This document shows, one piece after another, positions 6,697 to 14,862 of a stretch of 19,332 nt of DNA (its first letter is position 1; the number at the start of each line of letters is the position of its first letter). The notes under the pieces were generated by a model. The model saw only the letters and a list, made by a program, of their open reading frames with translations, had not been told where the DNA came from and made no database searches. This DNA comes from an uncultured Lachnospiraceae bacterium (lineage in GTDB: Bacteria; Bacillota; Clostridia; Lachnospirales; Lachnospiraceae), in assembly GCA_902797785.1 (NCBI GenBank), contig CADBUD010000016.1:1-19332 (forward strand). Reading direction: 5' to 3'. A program made the translations under genes and the position numbers.

Positions 6697-7712
6697 AAAA
6701 GACAGAACAAAAAAATAAACGATTACCTACCGGAAAACTAAAAGAATCCATTCTGCTGCGCTCTGTATTAAGGCAGCTCCCCACGCGGGGAGAAGCACTG
6801 CTTGCCGGACCGTCCATTGGAGAAGATTGTGCCATCTTAAAGATGGAAAACGAATTGGCACTGACTGCAAATTCCTTTTTCTTCACGGAAAAAGGCAGAG
6901 CCGGCGACGCCGTATATCATGCGATCAATGATCTTTTGGCCGCAGGAGCAGAACCAATGGGCATACTTCTGACCCTGTTGCTTCCTGAAAATTTTTGGGA
7001 ATCACAGCTAAAGGCACTGACCAGCCAGATTTCCGATGTCTGCCAAAAAGAAGGCCTGACCGTCATGGGAGGACATACTCAGGTGCTCCCTCTGGTCTCC
7101 TCTCCTATCCTCTCCATTACGGGAATCGGCAGCAAAAAACAGACGCCAGAGACAGACATATCCTCCTATGCTGATCTGGATATTGTCGTCACCAAATGGA
7201 TTGGTCTTGAAGGCACACTGATTTTACTTAGTGAAAAGGAGGATGAACTAAACACACGTTTCTCTCCATCCTTTCTAAATGCCATCCGGAAATGGGAGCC
7301 GCTATTATCCATTCGGCCTGAAGCAGACCTGGCTAAACGCTTCAAGGCCGTAAAGCAGCACAATGTTTCTGAAGGCGGAATTTTCGGCGCCCTATGGGAA
7401 ATGGCTCAGGCAGCAGGAACGGGTCTTGAAGTCGATTTAAAAAAGATTCCCATCCGCCAGGAAACCATCGAATTATGTGAACAATATGAGTGGAATCCCT
7501 ATCTGCTCAATGGAAACGGGAGCCTTCTTCTGTACTTAAAGCATGGGCAGGAATATGTCGAGGCTGCCCGACAGAACGGGATCTCTGCTGCCGTAATCGG
7601 AAGAACAACAGCCGGAAATGACCGAATCATTTATAATGAAGAGGAAAAACGATTTTTAGAGCCTGCCGGTCAAGATGAACTTTATCAACTATTGGAACCC
7701 CAGTTGCTATGA
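6693..7712 (+). CDS. PurM/HypE-fold (AIR synthase-related) protein of unknown substrate
   Basis: 339 residues from a TTG start whose last bases overlap the VanW stop (TTGA). GPSIGEDCAIL (39-49) matches the nucleotide/metal-binding N-terminal motif of the AIR synthase-related superfamily, AINDLLAAGAEPMG (77-90) matches the conserved ND-x(4)-GA-x-P helix, and VMGGHTQV (124-131) the following glycine motif. The C-terminal half carries the companion domain (VSEGGIFGALWEMA, then LLNGNGSLLL). The superfamily includes PurM, ThiL, SelD and HypE, which use ATP to activate an oxygen or metabolite. This protein lacks neighbours of any of those pathways, and no HypE C-terminal cysteine motif is present. 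The last codons and TGA lie inside a fragment of element II, so its C-terminus may have been reset by that sequence. Confidence 0.75.
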   Translation: MKKTEQKNKRLPTGKLKESILLRSVLRQLPTRGEALLAGPSIGEDCAILKMENELALTANSFFFTEKGRAGDAVYHAINDLLAAGAEPMGILLTLLLPENFWESQLKALTSQISDVCQKEGLTVMGGHTQVLPLVSSPILSITGIGSKKQTPETDISSYADLDIVVTKWIGLEGTLILLSEKEDELNTRFSPSFLNAIRKWEPLLSIRPEADLAKRFKAVKQHNVSEGGIFGALWEMAQAAGTGLEVDLKKIPIRQETIELCEQYEWNPYLLNGNGSLLLYLKHGQEYVEAARQNGISAAVIGRTTAGNDRIIYNEEEKRFLEPAGQDELYQLLEPQLL

Positions 7713-7731
7713 ACAGCAGGAAAATAGTAAC
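7703..7731 (-). repeat. Element II hairpin remnant at a gene end
   Basis: GTTGCTATGAACAGC (7703-7717) is identical to the reverse complement of 4896-4910, and ATAGTAAC (7724-7731) matches the element tip. A few central bases differ or are missing. The stop codon of the PurM-fold gene (7710-7712) is inside it. Confidence 0.65.
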
Positions 7732-7775
7732 AAAAAATAAAATAAAATAAAAAGGAATAAAAATGGTGAGAAAAA

Positions 7776-8261
7776 ATGATGCGTGAAAAAATTTTAACAT
7801 TTATTGAAAAGAACAGCCGGATCGATACCAAAGAACTGGCCATTATTCTGGGAGTCGATGAAATTACTGTGGTCAATGAGCTGGCCGCCATGGAAAAGGA
7901 ACATATCATCTGTGGATATCATACCATGATCGATTGGGATAAGACGACCATCGAAAAAGTAACGGCGCTGATTGAAGTGAGAGTCACCCCGCAGCGCGGG
8001 CAGGGCTTTGACGCGATTGCCGAAAGAATTTATAACTATTCTGAAGTGACGAGCGTTTATCTGATTTCCGGCAGCTACGACCTCATGGTAATTCTCGAAG
8101 GAAAAACCTTAAAAGAATGCTCCCAGTTCGTATCCGATAAGCTCTCAACCCTGGATACGGTCTTAAGTACTGCAACTTACTTTATTCTGAAAAAATATAA
8201 AGATCACGGAACTGTAATGGTTGAAAAAAGCAAAGATGAAAGGATGAAAATAACACCATGA
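7776..8261 (+). CDS. Lrp/AsnC-family transcription regulator
   Basis: 161 residues. An N-terminal winged helix (about 2-48: EKILTFIEKNSRIDTKELA, then VDEITVVNELAAMEKEHII) is followed by an AsnC/RAM effector-binding domain (about 62-150: VTALIEVRVTP, then VTSVYLISGSYDLMVILEG). Family members bind amino acids and act as dimers or octamers. Two adjacent ATG codons occur at 7776 and 7779; either would serve, with GGTGAG (7765-7770) upstream. The TGA overlaps the ATG of the aminotransferase by ATGA, which strongly suggests that it controls or senses the substrate of that enzyme. Autoregulation is likely for the family but no operator was identified. Confidence 0.9.
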   Translation: MMREKILTFIEKNSRIDTKELAIILGVDEITVVNELAAMEKEHIICGYHTMIDWDKTTIEKVTALIEVRVTPQRGQGFDAIAERIYNYSEVTSVYLISGSYDLMVILEGKTLKECSQFVSDKLSTLDTVLSTATYFILKKYKDHGTVMVEKSKDERMKITP

Positions 8262-9430
8262 GAAATCCATTAGCTCAAAAAGTCGTAGAAATCAAGCCCT
8301 CCGGAATCCGTAAGTTTTTTGATATCGTAAGCGAAATGGAGGATGCTATTTCCCTCGGAGTCGGCGAGCCGGATTTTGATACTCCTTGGAATGTACGGGA
8401 TGAGGGAATCTATGCACTGGAAAAAGGAAAGACCTTCTATACATCAAATTCCGGACTAAAAGAATTAAAAGAAGAAATCAGCCTCTACTTAAACCGCCGT
8501 TTCCATCTGCAGTATCAATATCAGGAAGAAGTTTTTATCACAGTCGGAGGCAGTGAGGCAATCGATCTTGCCCTGCGCGCCATGTTAGAGCCGGGAGATG
8601 AGGTGCTGATTCCACAGCCAAGCTATGTCGCCTATGAGCCATGTACCGTTTTAGCCGGCGGGACACCGGTATTTATCAATCTTCAGGAAAAAAATCAATT
8701 TCGCCTGACCAAACAGGAGCTTTTGGATAAGGTGACGGACAAGACCAAAATTCTGATCCTCCCATTCCCAAACAATCCGACCGGAGCCATCATGACCCGG
8801 CAGGATCTTGAAGCGATTGCAGAGGTCGTCAGAGAAAAGGATCTCTACGTGATCTCTGATGAGATCTATGCCGAATTAAGCTACGGAGAGGAAGACCATG
8901 TGTCCATTGCTTCTCTTCCGGGAATGAAGGAACGCACGATTCTCATCAACGGATTTTCCAAAGCCTATGCCATGACCGGCTGGCGTCTGGGATACGCCTG
9001 TGGTCCCAAGCTGATCATTGAACAGATGCTAAAGATTCATCAATACGCCATCATGTGCGCCCCGACAAACAGCCAGTATGCCGCTGTAGAAGCTTTAAAG
9101 AACTGTGATTCTGATGTCGAGCGTATGAGAGAGGTCTATAATGGCAGACGACGGTATTTGATGCACCGATTTAAGGAAATGGGTCTTGACTGCTTTGAAC
9201 CTTTCGGAGCCTTTTATGTCTTCCCAAGCATCAAAAAATTTGGAATGACCTCCGAAGAGTTCGCGAACCGCCTGCTTCAGGAGCAAAAGGTCGCTGTTGT
9301 TCCGGGAACGGCATTCGGTGAATGTGGAGAAGGCTTTGTGCGGATTTCTTATGCCTATTCCTTAGAGAATCTAAAGACGGCCTTAGAGCGCGTAGAACAG
9401 TTCCTGTTACATATCAAACCAACGGAGTAA
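8258..9430 (+). CDS. Class I/II PLP-dependent aminotransferase
   Basis: A complete 390-residue fold-type I aminotransferase. NPTG at 173-176, DEIY at 201-204, the PLP lysine Lys235 in FSKAYAMTGWRLGYA (233-247), and an arginine near the end in GFVRISYAYS that should hold the substrate carboxylate. The beginning (KPSGIRKFFDIVSEMEDAIS) and the short loop lengths resemble the aspartate/alanine/aromatic aminotransferase group of Firmicutes often found beside an Lrp gene. The amino-acid specificity cannot be read from sequence. It is translated with the regulator (ATGA overlap) and followed 4 bases later by trmL. Confidence 0.92.
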   Translation: MRNPLAQKVVEIKPSGIRKFFDIVSEMEDAISLGVGEPDFDTPWNVRDEGIYALEKGKTFYTSNSGLKELKEEISLYLNRRFHLQYQYQEEVFITVGGSEAIDLALRAMLEPGDEVLIPQPSYVAYEPCTVLAGGTPVFINLQEKNQFRLTKQELLDKVTDKTKILILPFPNNPTGAIMTRQDLEAIAEVVREKDLYVISDEIYAELSYGEEDHVSIASLPGMKERTILINGFSKAYAMTGWRLGYACGPKLIIEQMLKIHQYAIMCAPTNSQYAAVEALKNCDSDVERMREVYNGRRRYLMHRFKEMGLDCFEPFGAFYVFPSIKKFGMTSEEFANRLLQEQKVAVVPGTAFGECGEGFVRISYAYSLENLKTALERVEQFLLHIKPTE

Positions 9431-9434
9431 AGAA

Positions 9435-9938
9435 ATGAATATTGTATTATTTGAACCTGAGATTCCCGCCAATACCGGAAATATCGGACGGACCTGTGTC
9501 GCGACCGGAACCCGTCTGCATCTGATCGAACCCCTGGGCTTTCATCTGACAGAAAAAAATATCCGGCGAGCCGGCATGGATTATTGGGAACAGCTCGATG
9601 TGACACGTTATATCAATTACCAGGACTTTTTGGAAAAAAATCCCGGTGCAAAAATTTATATGGCAACGACCAAAGCCCATCAGACCTATACAGAGGTCTC
9701 CTATGAGGAAGACTGCTATATCATGTTCGGAAAGGAAAGCGCCGGAATCCCGGAGGAGATTCTAATTGATCAGGAAGAACAATGTATCCGGATTCCGATG
9801 CTTAAAGATACCCGTTCCTTGAACCTTTCCAATTCAGTGGCCATTGTCCTCTATGAGGCTCTGCGGCAGAACCAGTTTCGTGGCTTGAACTGCGAAGGAA
9901 AACTCCATCGCCTAGAGTGGAAGTCCCCAACGCAATAG
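9435..9938 (+). CDS. trmL: tRNA (cytidine/uridine-34 2'-O)-methyltransferase
   Basis: 167 residues, a single SPOUT-fold domain. MNIVLFEPEIPANTGNIGRT at the N-terminus, FGKESAGIPEEIL in the middle and the knot segment IPMLKDTRSLNLSNSVAIVL near the end are the three family signatures; the Asn-Leu-Ser-Asn turn holds S-adenosylmethionine. It methylates the ribose of the wobble base in certain leucine tRNAs. It begins 4 bases after the aminotransferase and ends the plus-strand run, with a terminator at 10004-10061. Confidence 0.95.
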   Translation: MNIVLFEPEIPANTGNIGRTCVATGTRLHLIEPLGFHLTEKNIRRAGMDYWEQLDVTRYINYQDFLEKNPGAKIYMATTKAHQTYTEVSYEEDCYIMFGKESAGIPEEILIDQEEQCIRIPMLKDTRSLNLSNSVAIVLYEALRQNQFRGLNCEGKLHRLEWKSPTQ

Positions 9939-9947
9939 GGATCAATT

Positions 9948-9989
9948 GTTACTATTCACAGCTCCGCTGTTCATAGCAACAAAATGCAC
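9948..9989 (+). repeat. Partial element II (left end)
   Basis: GTTACTATTCACAGCT at 9948-9963 and GCTGTTCATAGCAAC at 9966-9980 repeat the left half of the element at 4878-4920 almost exactly (two substitutions in the first 40 bases). No matching right end is found before 10060. It lies 9 bases after the trmL stop. Confidence 0.75.
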
Positions 9990-10003
9990 ACGCCAAAGGC
10001 GCA

Positions 10004-10061
10004 CTCAGAGGAAGCGCTGTTATGCTCAAAACAGCGCTTCCTCTGAGTTTTCTGATTTTTT
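10004..10061 (+). terminator. Strong intrinsic terminator after trmL
   Basis: CTCAGAGGAAGCGCTGTT (10004-10021) pairs perfectly over 18 bases with its complement at 10030-10047 around an 8-base loop, followed on the plus strand by TTTT-CTGA-TTTTTT. On the minus strand no U-tract follows, so termination should be mainly of the plus-strand operon. The stop codon of the convergent histidine kinase lies in the loop and its last six residues are encoded in the right arm. Confidence 0.9.
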
Positions 10062-11453
10062 AAGCGTAAAGATGAAGGTCGTTCCGACCCCTTCGGTACT
10101 GATAACATTGATATTCTCATTATGTGCCTGGATGATTTCCTTTACAATCGTCAGGCCCAGACCGGAGCCACGCTTATCCTTTCCCCGCGACAGATCTGTT
10201 TTATAAAAACGCTCCCAGATTTTTGTGACCGCTTCACTTGGAATCCCGATTCCGCTGTCTTTAACAGAAACATAGACCTTCCCGCTCTTTTCCGTTGTCT
10301 CGACCGTAATCGAAGAATTGATGTCACTGAATTTGATCGCATTATCGATCAGATTATACAGGACCTGCTGAATTTTCCCAAGATCCGCAGAAATATAAAG
10401 CTCTTCCCCGGTCAGGATCAATTCAATCTTGATATGCTTTTGCATACAGGTTCCACCAAAGGACGCTGCCGTCTTTCGTATAATATCATTGATATCAAAG
10501 CTCGTAATATCCAATAGGGAATCCTTTCTGCTAAAATCATTCAGCGTCAACAGACTTTGTGTCAGCTTATGAAGACGCTCTGTTTCAAACAAGATGATCT
10601 TTAAATATTTCTCATACATCTCTACCGGAATCGTTCCATCCAAGAACGCCTCCAGATATCCCTTGATTGACGTCAGTGGAGACCGGAAATCATGAGAAAC
10701 ATTGGAAATGAACTTTCTCTGCCGGTCCTCAAGATTATTCAAATCGTCCGCAATATAATTGATCGATGCCCCCATAATTCCAATCTCATCATTTCGTTTT
10801 TCCGGAATCTTATGCTCGAAATTTCCTGTCACATATTCTTCGGTATAGTTCGACATCTTTTGAATTGGAAAATACACATGAAGCAAAATGAACCCCAGAA
10901 AGATCAAGGCAAAGACCAGAATGATCAAATAGGAAAAATAGGACCAGAGCGCCATCTGGTTGCTCTTTAAATTGATCGCATCAAAAGGAGTATGGACAAC
11001 GACATAGCCGCGAACCGTATAATTTCTGGTAATAGAGGCGATGACGGTCAGCTCTGCCTTAGCGAACATCCCAAAAAAATCATCCGTCTTATAATATTTG
11101 TTCTGAAAACTCGTCGAATCAAAGTCCTCAATACACGAGGGCTCTATATCGAATCTGTTCTGGGAATCCAATAGGATATTTCCTTTTTGATCGATGATCA
11201 AGATTCCCGCATCCAAAGGAGAAGCAATAATCTCTAGTTGTTTTCTGAGGACGGTTTTGGAAATCGTATCGTCTGAAAAAATTTCTGAATAGTGGGTCGA
11301 GATCAGATCTGCCTCATTATACAGCATTTCCGCGTTTTCTTCGATAAGCTGCTTGCGAATTTCATAAGGTACGATTCCGCATAGAATCAAAAATCCAACA
11401 AAAAACAGAACCAGAAAACTGCCCGTAATCTTATAAAATAGTAAACGCTTCAT
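10026..11453 (-). CDS. Membrane sensor histidine kinase
   Basis: 475 residues. Transmembrane helix 1 is at about 9-28, an extracytoplasmic sensor domain at 30-168 (PAS/dCache-like, with AGILIIDQKGNILLDS at 82-97), helix 2 at about 172-195, then HAMP (about 195-245). The HisKA box is FISNVSHDFRSPLTSIKGYL with the phospho-acceptor His254. The ATP-binding lid includes the N box NLIDNAIKF (367-375), the G1 box DSGIGIP (399-405), the F box WERFY (413-417) and the G2 box GSGLGLTIV (429-437). All catalytic blocks are intact. It starts 8 bases after the response regulator, with AGGAG overlapping that gene's stop. The overall layout is like PhoR/ResE-type kinases; the signal is unknown. Confidence 0.95.
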   Translation of the reverse strand: MKRLLFYKITGSFLVLFFVGFLILCGIVPYEIRKQLIEENAEMLYNEADLISTHYSEIFSDDTISKTVLRKQLEIIASPLDAGILIIDQKGNILLDSQNRFDIEPSCIEDFDSTSFQNKYYKTDDFFGMFAKAELTVIASITRNYTVRGYVVVHTPFDAINLKSNQMALWSYFSYLIILVFALIFLGFILLHVYFPIQKMSNYTEEYVTGNFEHKIPEKRNDEIGIMGASINYIADDLNNLEDRQRKFISNVSHDFRSPLTSIKGYLEAFLDGTIPVEMYEKYLKIILFETERLHKLTQSLLTLNDFSRKDSLLDITSFDINDIIRKTAASFGGTCMQKHIKIELILTGEELYISADLGKIQQVLYNLIDNAIKFSDINSSITVETTEKSGKVYVSVKDSGIGIPSEAVTKIWERFYKTDLSRGKDKRGSGLGLTIVKEIIQAHNENINVISTEGVGTTFIFTLKKSENSEEALF

Positions 11454-11461
11454 AAAAACTC

Positions 11462-12163
11462 CTATCTGTTTACTTCAAACTTGTATCCAATCCCCCAGAC
11501 TGTCGAAAGCTTCCATTCCGCGTGATCTTTGATTTTTTCCCGAAGACGTTTGATATGCACATCCACGGTCCTGGTATCTCCAATATATTCATAACCCCAG
11601 ATATGGTCAAGAAGCTGCTCCCGTGTAAAAACCTGATTCGGTGAAGACGCCAGAAAATAAAGCAGCTCCAGTTCCTTTGGCGGCATATCCACATTTTTTC
11701 CCAGATAAGTAACGGAATAATTGGTCTGATTCACGACCAGATCCGTATATTCCACGATCTTTGCTGAAGGATTATTCAGCTCCGGCTTGGACGACTGGTA
11801 TCTTCGAAGAACCGCCTTCACCCGTGCGACCATTTCCTTGGAATCAAAGGGCTTGATAATATAATCATCCGCTCCCAGCTCCAGGCCAAGAACCTTGTCA
11901 AAGACCTCTCCTTTCGCAGATAGCATAATGATCGGTGTCTGGGATTTTGACCGGATCTCCCGGCAGACCTGATAACCATCCATCCCCGGAAGCATCAAAT
12001 CCAAAAGAATCAAGTTCGGCTGATACTGGGCAAAGACTTCAAGAGCCTCCTCCCCATCATGTACCATCCGGGTATCATAACACTCTTTTTCAAGATAAAG
12101 AGAAATCAGCTCCGCAATGCTGGTATCGTCATCCACAATTAAAATTTTCTGTTTTGCTGCCAT
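11462..12163 (-). CDS. OmpR-family response regulator
   Basis: 233 residues. The receiver domain (1-120) has the acidic pocket Asp11-Asp13, phospho-acceptor Asp55 in LILLDLMLPG, and Lys104 in IIKPF. The winged-helix DNA-binding domain (about 135-230) has the conserved VFTREQLLDHIWGYEY and RTVDVHIKRLREKI. AGGAGG lies 10 bases before the ATG. It sits 25 bases after the mutS2 stop on the same strand, so it may be partly transcribed from upstream; no convincing promoter fits in the gap, although one could lie inside mutS2. It works with the downstream kinase. Confidence 0.95.
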   Translation of the reverse strand: MAAKQKILIVDDDTSIAELISLYLEKECYDTRMVHDGEEALEVFAQYQPNLILLDLMLPGMDGYQVCREIRSKSQTPIIMLSAKGEVFDKVLGLELGADDYIIKPFDSKEMVARVKAVLRRYQSSKPELNNPSAKIVEYTDLVVNQTNYSVTYLGKNVDMPPKELELLYFLASSPNQVFTREQLLDHIWGYEYIGDTRTVDVHIKRLREKIKDHAEWKLSTVWGIGYKFEVNR

Positions 12164-12188
12164 AATCTATATTCCTCCTAAATATTTC

Positions 12189-14570
12189 CTATTCCTTGAA
12201 CCGGGCAATGGTAACGCCATTTTCCCCTTCTCCGTAAACCCCTAAACGGAAAGAATCAATGTATTTCTGTCGTTTTAAATGGGCGTGTACCGCACTCCGT
12301 AACACACCAGTCCCTTTTCCATGAACGATGCGGACTTCACTAAGATGCGCTAAATAAGCATCGTCCAAGTATTTATCCAGCTCCATAATTGCGGAATCCT
12401 TCGTCATACCGATCAGATTGATTTCCGAAGAAACAGAAGCCGATTTTGACATCCGGATCATTCCTCCACCTGTATTAGTGCTTTTTGGCTTTTCCTGTTT
12501 TGGCGTCCCGAGATATTCCACATCCTTTATATTGACACTGGAGCTCATAAAGCCCATTTGAACCTGAAACATCCCTTTCTGATTTGGGAGGGAGGTCACG
12601 GTCCCGACCAGATTCATGCTGAGCACGCGCACCTGATCTCCGATTTTTATTTCCTCCGGCCTCAGCTTTCCTTTTTTGACCTGGACCGATGATTCCGTTA
12701 TGGCACGTTCTGTTTTGGACATCTTTTCCCGGAGCCTGTTCCTCTCCTGCTCCATTGCCTTTTCCGCATTTGCCATAGATCCGTATTTCCGGTATGCCTT
12801 AATCGTCTGGTCTGCGGTATCCTTTGCCTCCCGCAGGATCGCATACGCCTTCTCCTGCGCCTCTTTCAGGATTTTTTCCTTTTGTGAAGAAAGCTTTTCT
12901 TCCTTTTGTGAAAGCTTTTTCTTTAAGGCTTCGATCTCATTTTTATAGGCAGATATCTCCTCCTTTTCCCGCTCCATGGTCAAACGGTTATGCTCAAGAT
13001 CCGCAAGCAGCTCTTCAAAGCTCTGATCTTCTGAATCGATGGTGCCCCTGGCCTCTTCAATGATTTCCTCAGACAGTCCCAGTTTTTTAGAAATTGCAAA
13101 CGCATTGCTCTTTCCCGGAATCCCAATCAAAAGATGATAGGTCGGGCTTAAGCTTTCCACATCGAACTCACAACAGGCATTCTCGACCTCCGGCGTGGAC
13201 AGGGCATAGACCTTCAGCTCGCTGTAATGTGTCGTTGCCATGGTACGGATTTTTTTCTTTCGAAGAAAGGAAAGAATCGCAATGGCCAGAGCGGCTCCCT
13301 CCGTCGGATCGGTTCCGGAACACAGCTCATCAAACAATATCAGGGACTGCGGCTTTGCTTCCTTTAAAATAGAAACGATGTTCGTCATATGGGCGGAAAA
13401 AGTACTCAGGCTCTGCTCAATACTCTGCTCGTCCCCGATATCAGCAAAGACCTGATGGAACACAGACAGCTGGGAGCCGGAGGCCGCCGGAATATTCAGC
13501 CCGGCCTGTCCCATCAGCGTAAATAGACCCACCGTTTTTAAAGATACCGTCTTTCCTCCGGTATTCGGGCCTGTCACGATCAACTGATGAAAGGTATCCC
13601 CCAAACGGATATCGATGGGAACGACTTTTTTCTTATCTAAAAGAGGATGTCTTCCCTGTTTGATCAGAATCCGTCCCCGCGTATTAAATTCCGGCTCAGT
13701 TCCCTGATAAGACTTGGAAAAAGCTCCCTTGGCAAAAATAAAATCCAATAGGGTCAAGGTCTTAAAATCTTCCGCGATCGCCGCGGTATATTCCGCCGTC
13801 TGATTGCTTAGATCTGCAAGCACCTTTTCTATCTCCTCTTTTTCTTTTCGGGCAAGTTCATTCAGCTCGTTATTAAATTTTAGAACCGCCATCGGCTCCA
13901 CGAACAATGTCGATCCGCTGGAGGACTGATCGTGGATCATCCCGGGGATTTTATTCCGGTATTCTGCCTTTACCGCCAGACAATACCGTCCATTTCTCTG
14001 GGTAACGACGTTCTCCTGCAGATAGGTCTGTATAGAGGTATTATTTACCATTGAGACCATCTGGGAGTGAATCTTTTCGTTTGTGATCTTCATCGAACGC
14101 CTCACCTGCTTTAGTCCCGCTGAGGCATCGTCACTGATCTCGTCCTCCGACGGGATGCAGCGTCGGATCTCCTTGGCCAGAAAGGTCAACGGCTCTAAGC
14201 GCTCGAACAGCTCGTCGAGCGAATCTTTATTCTCATCCTCGTTTTCCCGTCTTCCATAGGATTTTGCCCGGTTCGCCGTCTCCAGACAGGAAGCAACAGC
14301 CAGAAGCTCCACTGCATTTAGGGTGCCTCCGATCTCCAGCCGCTTTAGTGAACCGCCAAGCTCCTTCAACCCACCAAAGGAGATACTTCCTTTCTTATAG
14401 ATCCGGATCATGGCATCTGTGGTCTCCTTCTGCGCCCGGGTAATCTTATGGATATCATTTATTGGTTTTAACCGCCGGCAAAATTCTTTTCCCCCGGGAG
14501 AAGCTGCAAATTCTACCAGCATTGTTATGATCTTGTCGTATTCCAATGTCGTCAATGACTTCTTATTCAT
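12189..14570 (-). CDS. mutS2: MutS2 (RqcU-type) ATPase with Smr domain
   Basis: About 793 residues. The ATG at 14568-14570 is chosen over the one two codons earlier because AGAGGA abuts the first ATG but lies 6 bases from the second. Order (numbering from the earlier ATG): MutS-like lever and clamp (1-320), Walker A GPNTGGKT (336-343), signature SLSTFSAHM (389-397), Walker B LILFDELCSGTDP (412-424), a long coiled coil (about 510-640), a small KOW-like segment (ITIGDQVRVL-type, about 650-690), and the Smr domain (about 715-795, with HGKGTGVLR). In B. subtilis, MutS2 splits collided ribosomes; older work links it to recombination control. The usual LDLRG motif of Smr reads INLIG here. Upstream, TACAAT at 14613-14618 (minus) is a possible -10, with no good -35. 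Confidence 0.95.
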   Translation of the reverse strand: MNKKSLTTLEYDKIITMLVEFAASPGGKEFCRRLKPINDIHKITRAQKETTDAMIRIYKKGSISFGGLKELGGSLKRLEIGGTLNAVELLAVASCLETANRAKSYGRRENEDENKDSLDELFERLEPLTFLAKEIRRCIPSEDEISDDASAGLKQVRRSMKITNEKIHSQMVSMVNNTSIQTYLQENVVTQRNGRYCLAVKAEYRNKIPGMIHDQSSSGSTLFVEPMAVLKFNNELNELARKEKEEIEKVLADLSNQTAEYTAAIAEDFKTLTLLDFIFAKGAFSKSYQGTEPEFNTRGRILIKQGRHPLLDKKKVVPIDIRLGDTFHQLIVTGPNTGGKTVSLKTVGLFTLMGQAGLNIPAASGSQLSVFHQVFADIGDEQSIEQSLSTFSAHMTNIVSILKEAKPQSLILFDELCSGTDPTEGAALAIAILSFLRKKKIRTMATTHYSELKVYALSTPEVENACCEFDVESLSPTYHLLIGIPGKSNAFAISKKLGLSEEIIEEARGTIDSEDQSFEELLADLEHNRLTMEREKEEISAYKNEIEALKKKLSQKEEKLSSQKEKILKEAQEKAYAILREAKDTADQTIKAYRKYGSMANAEKAMEQERNRLREKMSKTERAITESSVQVKKGKLRPEEIKIGDQVRVLSMNLVGTVTSLPNQKGMFQVQMGFMSSSVNIKDVEYLGTPKQEKPKSTNTGGGMIRMSKSASVSSEINLIGMTKDSAIMELDKYLDDAYLAHLSEVRIVHGKGTGVLRSAVHAHLKRQKYIDSFRLGVYGEGENGVTIARFKE

Positions 14571-14678
14571 GTTCATTCCTCTCTAATACTCTTGTTTCTA
14601 CTCGCTTGTACCATTGTACCCCATTTAAAATGAGAAAGAAAGAGAAAAATAATTTTATTTTATTGCGATATTAAAAAT

Positions 14679-14707
14679 TTGTTCATAATTTGTTGATAAA
14701 ATATAAA
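14679..14707 (+). promoter_or_regulatory. Candidate promoter for the HtrA-like operon
   Basis: TTGTTC at 14679-14684 and TATAAA at 14702-14707 with a 17-base spacer. The start would fall near 14714, just before element III, so that element would lie wholly in the 5' leader. The region is very A/T-rich, so chance matches are possible. Confidence 0.45.
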
Positions 14708-14717
14708 ATAATTGTAC

Positions 14718-14862
14718 GATGTTGGGGGTCAAAAGTGCCATGAGATAAAATCTCATGTGCACTTTGCACGAAAATCCGGATGGATAAGCGAGCTTGTCCC
14801 CACGGATCTTTGTGCAAAAGCCACAAGGCGTGAAACACCTTGTGGCTTTTGACCCCAACATC
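14718..14862. repeat. Inverted-repeat element III (145 bp, MITE-like)
   Basis: The ends GATGTTGGGGGTCAAAAG (14718-14735) and CTTTTGACCCCAACATC (14846-14862) are inverted repeats differing by one G. The flanks read ATTGTAC (14711-14717) and ATTGTAA (14863-14869), a possible 6-7 bp target duplication. Inside are CATGAGAT-AAA-ATCTCATG (14739-14757), a stem TGCAC...ATCCG/CGGAT...GTGCA, and GCCACAAGG/CCTTGTGGC (14820-14845). There is no reading frame. Unrelated in sequence to elements I and II but of similar size and design. Only one copy is in the window. Confidence 0.7.
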
